From the NCBI RefSeq assembly GCF_030053895.1, contig NZ_CP125781.1:3596001-3660000 (forward strand): a stretch of DNA of 64,000 nucleotides, read 5' to 3'. Every line of letters starts with the position of its first letter. Positions within the stretch are counted from its first letter, which is position 1. Positions 8,427 through 15,791 of the stretch are shown here, piece after piece. Both the position numbers and the translations under genes were made by a program. This stretch comes from Trabulsiella odontotermitis (lineage in GTDB: Bacteria > Pseudomonadota > Gammaproteobacteria > Enterobacterales > Enterobacteriaceae). The notes below the pieces were generated by a model. The model was given only the letters and a program-made list of their open reading frames with translations. It did not search any database and was not told the origin of the DNA.

Positions 8427-9023
8427 TTACAGCTGCACACCGGAGAAGGACATAAAGCCCAGCGCCATCAAACCGGTGGTAATGAAGGTGATCCCAAGGC
8501 CGCGCAGACCGGCCGGCACGTTGGCGTATTTCATTTTTTCGCGGATACCGGCCATGGCGACGATCGCCAGCAGCCAGCCAATTCCGGAACCGAAACCGTA
8601 AACGACAGATTCACTAAAGTTATAATCGCGCTGCACCATAAACGAGACGCCACCAAAAATAGCGCAGTTGACGGTGATAAGCGGCAGGAAGATCCCCAGC
8701 GCGTTATACAGCGCCGGGAAGTACTTATCGAGGATCATCTCGAGGATCTGCACCAGGGCTGCGATCACGCCAATAAAGGTGATGAAGTTGAGGAAGCTCA
8801 GATCGACGCCATCGACCAGCGCACCGTCACGCAGCACCAGGTTGTAAACCAGGTTATTCACCGGCACGGAAATCCCCAGCACCACGGTGACCGCGATGCC
8901 AAGGCCAAAGGCGGTGGAGACCTTTTTCGACACCGCAAGGAACGTACACATGCCGAGGAAGAAGGCCAGCGCCATGTTTTCAACAAACACCGCGCGCACA
9001 AACAAACTCAGGTAATGAGCCAT
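8427..9023 (-). CDS. nqrE: Na+-translocating NADH:quinone oxidoreductase subunit E
   Basis: NqrE is a 198-residue integral membrane subunit with six predicted helices. Together with NqrD it holds an iron site within the membrane; the Cys in FFLGMCTFLAVSKK (near residue 26) and a second in LITVNCAIFGG (near 120) are the expected ligands. It is related to RnfA, but the flanking nqrD and nqrF identify it as NqrE. It starts at ATG 9021-9023, six bases after nqrD. Confidence 0.96.
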   Translation of the reverse strand: MAHYLSLFVRAVFVENMALAFFLGMCTFLAVSKKVSTAFGLGIAVTVVLGISVPVNNLVYNLVLRDGALVDGVDLSFLNFITFIGVIAALVQILEMILDKYFPALYNALGIFLPLITVNCAIFGGVSFMVQRDYNFSESVVYGFGSGIGWLLAIVAMAGIREKMKYANVPAGLRGLGITFITTGLMALGFMSFSGVQL

Positions 9024-9029
9024 GATCGG

Positions 9030-9668
9030 TTACTCCTTTTCCTGCTGTTCTGGCTTCCACGTGCGCAGCGCCCAGATCAGCAGACCGATAATGAAAAATG
9101 CGCTCGGCGCCAGCAGAAACAGACCATTCGGCAGATACCAGCCGCCGTTCTGCACCGTTTCCAGCACCGTGATGCCAAACAGTTTGCCGCTGCCAATCAG
9201 TTCGCGCAGGAAACCGACAATCAGCAGGATTGCGCCATAGCCCAGGCCGTTGCCAATCCCGTCCATAAAACTCGCCAGCGGCGGTGACTTCATGGCGTAG
9301 GCTTCGGCGCGGCCCATCACGATACAGTTGGTGATAATCAGCCCGACAAAAACCGAAAGCTGTTTTGACACTTCATAGGCGAAGGCGCGCAGCAGCTGAT
9401 CCACCACGATCACCAGCGACGCGATGATCGCCATCTGGACGATAATGCGCACGCTATTGGGAATATGGTGGCGGATCATTGAGATAAACATGCTCGAGAA
9501 CGCTGTGACCAGCGTCACCGCAATGGTCATGACGAAGGCGGTTTCCAGCTTGGTGGTCACCGCCAGCGCCGAACAGACACCCAACACCTGCAATGCGATC
9601 GGGTTATTGGCGATAAATGGCCCTACCAGCACCCGTTTCACTTCTTTCATATCACCGAGTTCAGCCAT
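9030..9668 (-). CDS. nqrD: Na+-translocating NADH:quinone oxidoreductase subunit D
   Basis: NqrD (212 residues) is the membrane partner of NqrE, with six helices in the inverted topology typical of the pair. The cysteines in LQVLGVCSALAVTTKLE (near residue 29) and VGLIITNCIVMGRAEA (near 112) correspond to the intramembrane iron site. It resembles RnfE. Its ATG overlaps the end of nqrC by eight bases, so the genes are likely translationally coupled. Confidence 0.96.
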   Translation of the reverse strand: MAELGDMKEVKRVLVGPFIANNPIALQVLGVCSALAVTTKLETAFVMTIAVTLVTAFSSMFISMIRHHIPNSVRIIVQMAIIASLVIVVDQLLRAFAYEVSKQLSVFVGLIITNCIVMGRAEAYAMKSPPLASFMDGIGNGLGYGAILLIVGFLRELIGSGKLFGITVLETVQNGGWYLPNGLFLLAPSAFFIIGLLIWALRTWKPEQQEKE

Positions 9669-10455
9669 TATTCAGCCCTCCGTCACGAACCTGTTTCAGG
9701 AAGGGGCCAAAACCGAGCGAGCCCATCCAGAAATCAAAACTGTGCTGCACGCCGTTTGACGTCAGCGTGGCGCCGGACAGGCCATCCACCGCGTATTCAT
9801 CACCCTGACGCGCACTGCCTTTCACTACTTTCAGTGCGGGCATGCCGTTATCATCCACCACTTTTTTGCCGATAAACTGCGCGCGCCAGTTCGGGTTTTC
9901 GATTTCGCCCCCCAGCCCCGGTGTTTCACCCTGATCGTAATAGGTGATGCCTTTCACTGTGCGTCCGTCGGTATCCAGCGCCACAAAGGCGTACATCATT
10001 GACCACAGACCGTTGCCGTAAACCGGCAGGACAATCTCCTGGACCCGTTGTTGTTCATCGCGCACCAGGTAAATTTCCACGAGGTTACTGCGACGCTTAA
10101 TACCTGCCGGATCCTGATTCGCGTCCAGCGCGATGCTTTGCTCCGCATCTTTCAGCGCCTGCGCCTGATTAAACGACGCAGGGTCTTTATCCAGCAGCGC
10201 GCCTGTGTTGAGATCCACCAGTCGCGGGGTAATGCGGGTCGCGAAAACATTCGCGACGTCGTCGGCGCTCATGCCCTGTTGCATCAGCCCGGCCACCGAC
10301 AGGATATTGCGCTGCTTATCCAGCGCGCGCTGCGTCTGCTGGCGCGCCTTCAGGCCAACGGCCGATCCCGCCACCACAATGGAGCACACCAGGCAAAGCA
10401 CCAGTACCACCAGCAACGTTTTACCGATGCTATCGTTACTTTTATTCTCAGCCAC
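9661..10455 (-). CDS. nqrC: Na+-translocating NADH:quinone oxidoreductase subunit C
   Basis: NqrC (264 residues) carries one covalently bound FMN. An N-terminal membrane helix (about residues 12-32) is followed by a periplasmic domain. The flavinylation motif SGATLTS lies near residue 225, where FMN is attached to the Thr by ApbE. I chose the GTG at 10453-10455 (VAENKSNDSIGKTL) because it aligns with the family start and is preceded by GGAGGAAG. A longer frame adds 19 residues that overlap nqrB and look non-native. The chosen start overlaps the end of nqrB by eight bases. Confidence 0.95.
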   Translation of the reverse strand: MAENKSNDSIGKTLLVVLVLCLVCSIVVAGSAVGLKARQQTQRALDKQRNILSVAGLMQQGMSADDVANVFATRITPRLVDLNTGALLDKDPASFNQAQALKDAEQSIALDANQDPAGIKRRSNLVEIYLVRDEQQRVQEIVLPVYGNGLWSMMYAFVALDTDGRTVKGITYYDQGETPGLGGEIENPNWRAQFIGKKVVDDNGMPALKVVKGSARQGDEYAVDGLSGATLTSNGVQHSFDFWMGSLGFGPFLKQVRDGGLNNG

Positions 10456-11686
10456 GCGACTTCCTCCGCTTAATGTTGGCCTGCACCACCAGGTAATCGA
10501 ACAGCGGCGCAAAAAGATTGGCGAACAATATAGCCAGCATCATGCCTTCCGGGTAGGCCGGGTTAACCACCCGGATCAACACGCACATCACGCCGATAAG
10601 CGCCCCGTAGCACCATTTTCCTTTGTCAGTAAACGACGCAGATACCGGGTCCGTCGCCATAAACATCATGCCGAAGGCAAAGCCACCTAACACCAGATGC
10701 CAGTACCACGGCATGGCGAACAGCGGGTTACTGTCAGAGCCGATCAGGTTAAACAGCGTGGCGGTGGCGATCATGCCGAGCATCACGCCTGCCACGATGC
10801 GCCATGACGCCACGCGGCCAAAAATGATGATGGCGCCGCCGATGAAGATCATCAGCGTGGAAACTTCACCAATCGAGCCGGGAATATTGCCGATGAAAGC
10901 ATCCAACCAGCTGACTGGCTGGCCGGTCACGACGTTGACCAGCGCTTCACCGCCATGGCTCGCCCACTGGGAAAGCGGCGTGGCACCGGAGAAACCGTCT
11001 GCCGCCGTCCAGACCAGATCGCCGGAGATTTGCGCCGGATAAGCAAAGAAGAGGAATGCACGCCCGGCCAGCGCCGGGTTGAGGAAGTTACGCCCCGTGC
11101 CGCCGAAAATCTCTTTGGCGATCACCACGCCGAACGAAATGCCGAGCGCAGCCTGCCAGAGCGGCAGCGTGGGCGGAACGATCAGCGCAAACAGAATCGA
11201 GGTCACGAAGAAACCTTCGTTGATCTCATGCTTACGAATAATCGCAAACAGCACTTCCCAGAAGCCGCCGACAATAAAGACAGTGAGATAAATCGGCAGG
11301 AAGTAGACAGCGCCAAGCCCCATCATGCTCATCCAGCCCGCATCCGGGCCGAAACTGACGCCCAGCCATTGCGCTACGCTGTAATGCCAGTTATTGGCGA
11401 TAATCTGCGGTAACTGCTCCGCACCGTACATTTTATTGAGCGCCGGAATGGTTTGCAGCCCGACGTTGTACATGCCCCAGAACATAGCCGGGAACACCGC
11501 TAACCAGACCAGAATCATCATTCTCTTCAGATCGATGGCGTCACGGACATGGGATGCCCCTTTCGTCACCTGACCCGGCGTGTAGAAAATCGTCGCTGCC
11601 GCTTCATACAACGGATAATACTTTTGCAGTTTGCCGCCGTGGGTAAAGTGCGGCTCGATTTTTTCCAGAAGATGTTTTAAGCCCAT
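10448..11686 (-). CDS. nqrB: Na+-translocating NADH:quinone oxidoreductase subunit B
   Basis: NqrB (412 residues from the ATG) is the largest membrane subunit. It holds the second covalent FMN and probably riboflavin, and is thought to form much of the Na+ path. About ten membrane helices are visible. The flavinylation motif SGATPLSQW lies near residue 235. The ATG at 11684-11686 (MGLKHLLEKIEPHF) matches the family; a GTG immediately before it directly follows the nqrA stop and is a possible alternative. The ribosome site AGGAAGGA lies in the end of nqrA. Confidence 0.95.
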   Translation of the reverse strand: MGLKHLLEKIEPHFTHGGKLQKYYPLYEAAATIFYTPGQVTKGASHVRDAIDLKRMMILVWLAVFPAMFWGMYNVGLQTIPALNKMYGAEQLPQIIANNWHYSVAQWLGVSFGPDAGWMSMMGLGAVYFLPIYLTVFIVGGFWEVLFAIIRKHEINEGFFVTSILFALIVPPTLPLWQAALGISFGVVIAKEIFGGTGRNFLNPALAGRAFLFFAYPAQISGDLVWTAADGFSGATPLSQWASHGGEALVNVVTGQPVSWLDAFIGNIPGSIGEVSTLMIFIGGAIIIFGRVASWRIVAGVMLGMIATATLFNLIGSDSNPLFAMPWYWHLVLGGFAFGMMFMATDPVSASFTDKGKWCYGALIGVMCVLIRVVNPAYPEGMMLAILFANLFAPLFDYLVVQANIKRRKSRG

Positions 11687-11689
11687 CAC

Positions 11690-13033
11690 TTATCCTTCCT
11701 GCTCAATGCGGGTTAACACTTCGCGCAGCACCGGTCCGTACTCATATTTTGCCGGGCAGACATAGGTACACAGCGCCAGATCTTCTTCATCCAGCTCCAG
11801 ACAGCCTAGCGCCTGGGCGCTGTCGGTGTCGCCGGACAGCAGATCGCGCAGCAGCATGGTCGGCAGAATATCCAGCGGCATGACCCGCTCGTAGTTGCCA
11901 ATCGGCACCATGGCCCGCTCGCCGCCATGGGTATCGGTAGAAAAGTTAAACAGCTTGTGCTTAAGGAAGTGACCCAGCGTGGTGCGGGTTACCGAGTGTT
12001 TATCTTTCCCCGGCATTACCCAGCCGAACAACTCTTTATCGCGCCCTTCTCTCACCACGCTCACCTGCAGGTGGAAACGGCCAAGGAAAGCGCGCGGCCC
12101 GACGGCGTGGGTGCCGCTCAGTACCGAACCGGAAATCACCCGGTTTTCACCGTCCTGAAGTTCGCCTGCCAGCAAGGCATCAAGATTTGCGCCGGGAACG
12201 GTGCGTACCAGCCGCGGATTTTTCACCTGCGGACCGCCAATCGCGATGATGCGTTCGCTCCAGAGTTCCCCCTCGGTAAACAGCTTGCCGATGGCAATGA
12301 CGTCCTGGTAATTGAGATGCCAGACCTGCTTTTTCAGGCTGACCGGCGCAAGGAAATGAATGTGCGTTCCCACCAGACCCGCAGGATGCGGGCCGGTAAA
12401 TTCGTTATATTTCACCTGTCCGGCAGGATGACCGCCAAGTTTGCCGCCGCTCGCCTGGCAGACGTGGACCATGCCTTTCGTCAGACGCGTCAGTACCGTC
12501 AGGCCCGCATTGAATGCCTCGCGATACATGAAAATGATGGGTTGCGGATCAGCCGCCAGCGGGTTGGTATCCATGGCGTTGACGAAAATCGCCGCCGGTT
12601 CAGTGCCCGGCACAGGAGTTTTACTGAAGGGACGCGTGCGTAGCGCCGTCCAAAGCCCGGAGGCCAGTAATTGCTCCTGCACCTGCTCCGCAGGCAGCAT
12701 CGCCAGCTCGCTCACCGGAAAACGGGGGAATGCGATCGCCGCATCGCCGTCAATATCGATTACCACCGCCTGCAGCACACGGCGCTCGCCACGATGAATG
12801 GCGCTGACCACGCCGCTCACCGGCGCAGTAAACCGGACGCCAGGATTTTTTTTGTCTTCGAAAAGCAGTTGCCCTTTTTTGACTCGTTCACCTTCCTGAA
12901 CGGCCATCGATGGTCGCATACCGATGTACTCTTCACCGAGCAGCGCTACCTGTTTTACCATCGCGCCTTCGGAAATCTGCTGTTGTGGCATGCCAGCTAT
13001 GGGCAAATCTAGCCCTTTTGTGATTTTAATCAT
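11690..13033 (-). CDS. nqrA: Na+-translocating NADH:quinone oxidoreductase subunit A
   Basis: NqrA (447 residues) is the cytoplasmic, cofactor-free subunit that contacts NqrB and affects ubiquinone binding. It begins MIKITKGLDLPIAGMP and shows the barrel-sandwich-like N-terminal segment and the C-terminal LALCTYVCPAKYEYGPVLRE of the family. The start at 13033 drops ten extra residues of the longer frame. The ribosome site is weak. It is the first gene of the operon nqrABCDEFM. The 414 bp between nqrA and yafK must contain the promoter. Confidence 0.96.
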   Translation of the reverse strand: MIKITKGLDLPIAGMPQQQISEGAMVKQVALLGEEYIGMRPSMAVQEGERVKKGQLLFEDKKNPGVRFTAPVSGVVSAIHRGERRVLQAVVIDIDGDAAIAFPRFPVSELAMLPAEQVQEQLLASGLWTALRTRPFSKTPVPGTEPAAIFVNAMDTNPLAADPQPIIFMYREAFNAGLTVLTRLTKGMVHVCQASGGKLGGHPAGQVKYNEFTGPHPAGLVGTHIHFLAPVSLKKQVWHLNYQDVIAIGKLFTEGELWSERIIAIGGPQVKNPRLVRTVPGANLDALLAGELQDGENRVISGSVLSGTHAVGPRAFLGRFHLQVSVVREGRDKELFGWVMPGKDKHSVTRTTLGHFLKHKLFNFSTDTHGGERAMVPIGNYERVMPLDILPTMLLRDLLSGDTDSAQALGCLELDEEDLALCTYVCPAKYEYGPVLREVLTRIEQEG

Positions 13034-13447
13034 ATGGTTAGCGGGTATCCGTAAACGAAACATCAGCTTTGAGCTGAAGCCAGCGTATTGATAAATGAAA
13101 CTGAAGAAAGGTCGAGCGGCGCTGGCATTTATCCTTGCCAGCAGGGGATGGGAAACGCGTCCTTTCCTGTTCCGTCAAATGACGCCAGGAGTTTATCATT
13201 TTCTGCCGCAAACGCTCAGTAATTCGGCCCGGGACGGTAATTTTTTGAGAACTATTGCTCAAACTTCAGGCTGCCGCGCATCGCCATTTACGGTATAAAT
13301 AAAGGCGAAAGTGTAAACAGCGTAATCCGGGCTTGCGAAAAACTGCGGTGGTGCTAATGTGAGCGCACTAACTTCCAGATTAGTCTGATTTCGGGTTTCT
13401 TTTGCCGTCCTGGCATGTCGTTTAGGTTTTATCAAGGAACAAGTGGT
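13034..13447. other. Divergent intergenic region nqrA / yafK
   Basis: This 414 bp gap separates two divergent genes and holds no convincing gene. It contains a perfect 7 bp stem, GCTGGCA (13121-13127) with TGCCAGC (13136-13142), that would fold in the nqrA leader. Leftward, GATAAACT near 13193-13200 could be a -10 element for nqr, but no strong -35 is evident. A frame at 13038-13262 (74 codons, leftward, TTG start) has no recognisable product. Near yafK, TGTGAGCGCAC resembles half of a CRP site only. Confidence 0.5.
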
Positions 13448-14188
13448 ATGCGCAAAATCGCATTCTTTATTGCGATGCTCCTGATTCCGTGCGTCTCGTT
13501 CGCGGGGCTGCTTAGCAGCAACCATGGCACAACGCCGGTCAGTAAAGAATATAAGCAGCAGTTGATGGGGTCGCCGGTTTATATCCAGATCTTCAAAGAA
13601 GAGCGCACGCTCGATCTGTTTGTGAAAATGGGCGAAACTTATCAGCTCCTCGATAGCTACAAAATTTGTAACTATTCCGGTGGCCTGGGCCCAAAACAGC
13701 GTCAGGGCGATTTCAAAAGCCCGGAAGGGTTTTACAGCGTCAGCCGCAATCAGCTCAAGCCCGACAGCCGCTTCTATAAAGCCATTAACATCGGCTTTCC
13801 GAACGCGTTTGACCGCGCGCACGGCTATGAAGGGAAATACCTGATGATCCACGGCGCTTGCGTGTCCGTTGGCTGCTACGCAATGACCGACTCCGGCATT
13901 GATGAGATTTTCCAGTTTGTCACCGGCGCACTGGTGTTTGGTCAGTCAAGCGTTCAGGTCAGCATCTACCCGTTCCGTATGAACGACGCCAATATGCAGC
14001 GCCACAAGTATTCCTACTACAAAGATTTCTGGGCGCAGCTGAAACCGGGGTATGACTACTTCGAGCAAACCCACAAACCGCCGATGGTCTCGGTTGTTGA
14101 TGGCCGTTATGTGGTCAGCAAGCCGCTGACCAGCGATGTCGTCCAGCCGCAGCTGGCATCAAACTACACGCTCCCCAAGGCAAAATAA
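13448..14188 (+). CDS. yafK: YkuD-family murein hydrolase YafK (DpaA/LdtF)
   Basis: The protein has 246 residues, the E. coli length. It belongs to the YkuD (L,D-transpeptidase) fold. In E. coli the homologue is reported to be an amidase that cuts the link between Braun lipoprotein and peptidoglycan in the periplasm. The start at 13448 gives a signal peptide MRKIAFFIAMLLIPCVSFAG. The catalytic motif is HGACVSVGCYAMTD (about residues 134-147), with the His and the second Cys (SVGCYAM) being the YkuD signature. The earlier in-frame ATG at 13415 would spoil the signal peptide. The last 30 bases overlap the end of the convergent yafJ. Confidence 0.93.
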   Translation: MRKIAFFIAMLLIPCVSFAGLLSSNHGTTPVSKEYKQQLMGSPVYIQIFKEERTLDLFVKMGETYQLLDSYKICNYSGGLGPKQRQGDFKSPEGFYSVSRNQLKPDSRFYKAINIGFPNAFDRAHGYEGKYLMIHGACVSVGCYAMTDSGIDEIFQFVTGALVFGQSSVQVSIYPFRMNDANMQRHKYSYYKDFWAQLKPGYDYFEQTHKPPMVSVVDGRYVVSKPLTSDVVQPQLASNYTLPKAK

Positions 14189-14926
14189 CGCCCACTCGCC
14201 TGGCATAACTTTATGCCAGGTTTCATTGGTGGTCAGCGGTTGCGTCGCGATGACCGTCACCACATCGTTAGGTGTGGTTTCGGTCTGAAAATCAATTTCC
14301 ACGTCCTGATCAAGCAGCTTTGCCACGCCAAACGGCGCGCGACGAGTGATCCAGAACAGGTTGGTGGAACAAAACGCCATCACATAACGCCCGTCAGACA
14401 ACAGCATGTTAAAGACGCCTTTCTTGCGCATCTCTTCAGCCAGCGCCGCGATATAACGGAACACCGCAGTCATGTTTCCCGGCGTACGCGGATAGCGCTG
14501 CGTCAGCTTATACAGCATCCAGCAAAACGCTTTTTCGCTGTCGGTGTCGCCTACCGGGCGAAAGTTGCCGGTTTCGAGCGATTTGTACCCTGTCAGTTGC
14601 CCGTTATGGGCATAGGTCCAGTTGCGGCCCCACAGCTCACGGGTAAAAGGATGGGTGTTTTCCAGCGAGACAATACCGCGATTCGCCTGGCGAATATGGG
14701 CAATGACGGAGCGGGATTTGATGGGATATTCCTGCACCAGCCTGGCGATCGGTGACTGAAAGCTGGGTTCAGGATCTTTAAATGTGCGACAGCCTTTGCC
14801 TTCGTAGAAGGTAATCCCCCAGCCGTCTTTGTGCGGCCCGGTTCCGCCCCCACGCTGGACAAGCCCGGTAAAACTGAAGCAAATATCGGTTGGCACATTA
14901 GCGCTCATCCCGAGCAGTTCGCACAT
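14159..14926 (-). CDS. yafJ: Putative class II glutamine amidotransferase YafJ
   Basis: This 255-residue protein has the N-terminal nucleophile amidotransferase fold of the GATase type 2 family. After removal of Met1 the catalytic Cys2 is exposed (MCELLGMSAN), and GPHKDGWGITFYEG (near 31-44) plus NTHPFTRELWGRNWTYAHNG (near 90-110) are typical glutaminase segments. No synthase domain is attached, so the acceptor is unknown. The gene is 43 bp downstream of gmhA on the same strand, as in E. coli, and its 3' end overlaps yafK by 30 bp. Confidence 0.92.
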   Translation of the reverse strand: MCELLGMSANVPTDICFSFTGLVQRGGGTGPHKDGWGITFYEGKGCRTFKDPEPSFQSPIARLVQEYPIKSRSVIAHIRQANRGIVSLENTHPFTRELWGRNWTYAHNGQLTGYKSLETGNFRPVGDTDSEKAFCWMLYKLTQRYPRTPGNMTAVFRYIAALAEEMRKKGVFNMLLSDGRYVMAFCSTNLFWITRRAPFGVAKLLDQDVEIDFQTETTPNDVVTVIATQPLTTNETWHKVMPGEWALFCLGERVV

Positions 14927-14969
14927 ACGTCACCTCATACGCGTTAACGGGGGTCGCCCCCCGACATCA

Positions 14970-15551
14970 TTACGCTTTCACCATCTCTTTTTCGATCAGC
15001 ATAATCAGGATGTGGATCACCTTAATATGGATCTCCTGAATGCGATCCGCATAGCCAAAATGTGGCACACGAATTTCAACATCTGCATTACCGGCCATTT
15101 TGCCGCCGTCTTTGCCCGTGAGCGTAATCACTTTCATGCCTTTTGCGCGCGCTGCGTCGATCGCTTTGATCACGTTACCGGAATTGCCGGAGGTGGAGAT
15201 CCCCAGCAGCACGTCGCCTTCACGCCCCACCGCTTCAACATAACGCGAAAAGACATAGTCATAGCCGAAATCGTTACTGACGCAGGACAGATGGCTGACA
15301 TCAGAAATCGCGATCCCTGGATAGCCTGGACGGTTTTCACGATACCGACCGGTCAGTTCTTCCGCGAAATGCATCGCATCGCAGTGCGAACCGCCGTTAC
15401 CGCAGGAGAGCACTTTGCCACCGGCTTTGAAGCTGTCTGCCAGCAGAACGGCCGCACGCTGGATAGCGTGAATATTTGCTTCATCTTTCAGGAAGTTAGC
15501 CAGAGTGTCTGCTGCTTCGTTCAGTTCGTTACGAATAAGATCCTGGTACAT
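14970..15551 (-). CDS. gmhA: Sedoheptulose-7-phosphate isomerase
   Basis: GmhA (193 residues) converts sedoheptulose 7-phosphate to D-glycero-D-manno-heptose 7-phosphate, the first step toward ADP-heptose for the LPS inner core. It is a SIS-domain protein; the phosphosugar loops GNGGSHCDAMHFAEEL (near 52-67) and GISTSGNSGNVIKA (near 117-130) are present. The C-terminal ADRIQEIHIKVIHILI helix carries the zinc and active-site His residues. It is divergent from fadE. GmhB, a later enzyme of the pathway, is encoded at 33096-33659. Confidence 0.97.
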   Translation of the reverse strand: MYQDLIRNELNEAADTLANFLKDEANIHAIQRAAVLLADSFKAGGKVLSCGNGGSHCDAMHFAEELTGRYRENRPGYPGIAISDVSHLSCVSNDFGYDYVFSRYVEAVGREGDVLLGISTSGNSGNVIKAIDAARAKGMKVITLTGKDGGKMAGNADVEIRVPHFGYADRIQEIHIKVIHILIMLIEKEMVKA

Positions 15552-15752
15552 GAGGATAATCCTTCAGCATTGATTGATAAGACATGCTGCAGTGTACCGG
15601 ATAGCGCCAGTAGCGAGAAGCCAAAGCCAGCGTAAAAAACCGGGCCTTTGATTTTCCGTGCCCCATTCCGCGATGACAATGTGAGCCATGTTGTAATTAT
15701 TTTGTAAACACATTGCTAAAACAAATCGCATCCACTACAACCATAACATCAC

Positions 15753-15769
15753 AAGTGGTCAGACCTCCT
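15753..15769 (+). promoter_or_regulatory. FadR operator upstream of fadE
   Basis: AAGTGGTCAGACCTCCT matches the FadR operator core TGGTCNGACC, with 23 bp to the fadE ATG. FadR represses beta-oxidation genes until bound by long-chain acyl-CoA, so repression of fadE from this downstream position is expected. It is an inference from sequence and from the known E. coli fadE site. Confidence 0.8.
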
Positions 15770-15791
15770 ACAAGCAAGGGAGCTTTTCTTT

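Noticed and set aside
7191..13033. Reading the operon as Rnf rather than Nqr
   Set aside because: Presence of NqrA, NqrB with SGAT, an NqrF with fused ferredoxin and reductase domains, and NqrM is specific to Na+-NQR.
13038..13262. 74-codon leftward frame just upstream of nqrA
   Set aside because: It starts with TTG, has a basic composition and no family resemblance. It probably just covers the nqr leader, although a leader peptide cannot be excluded.
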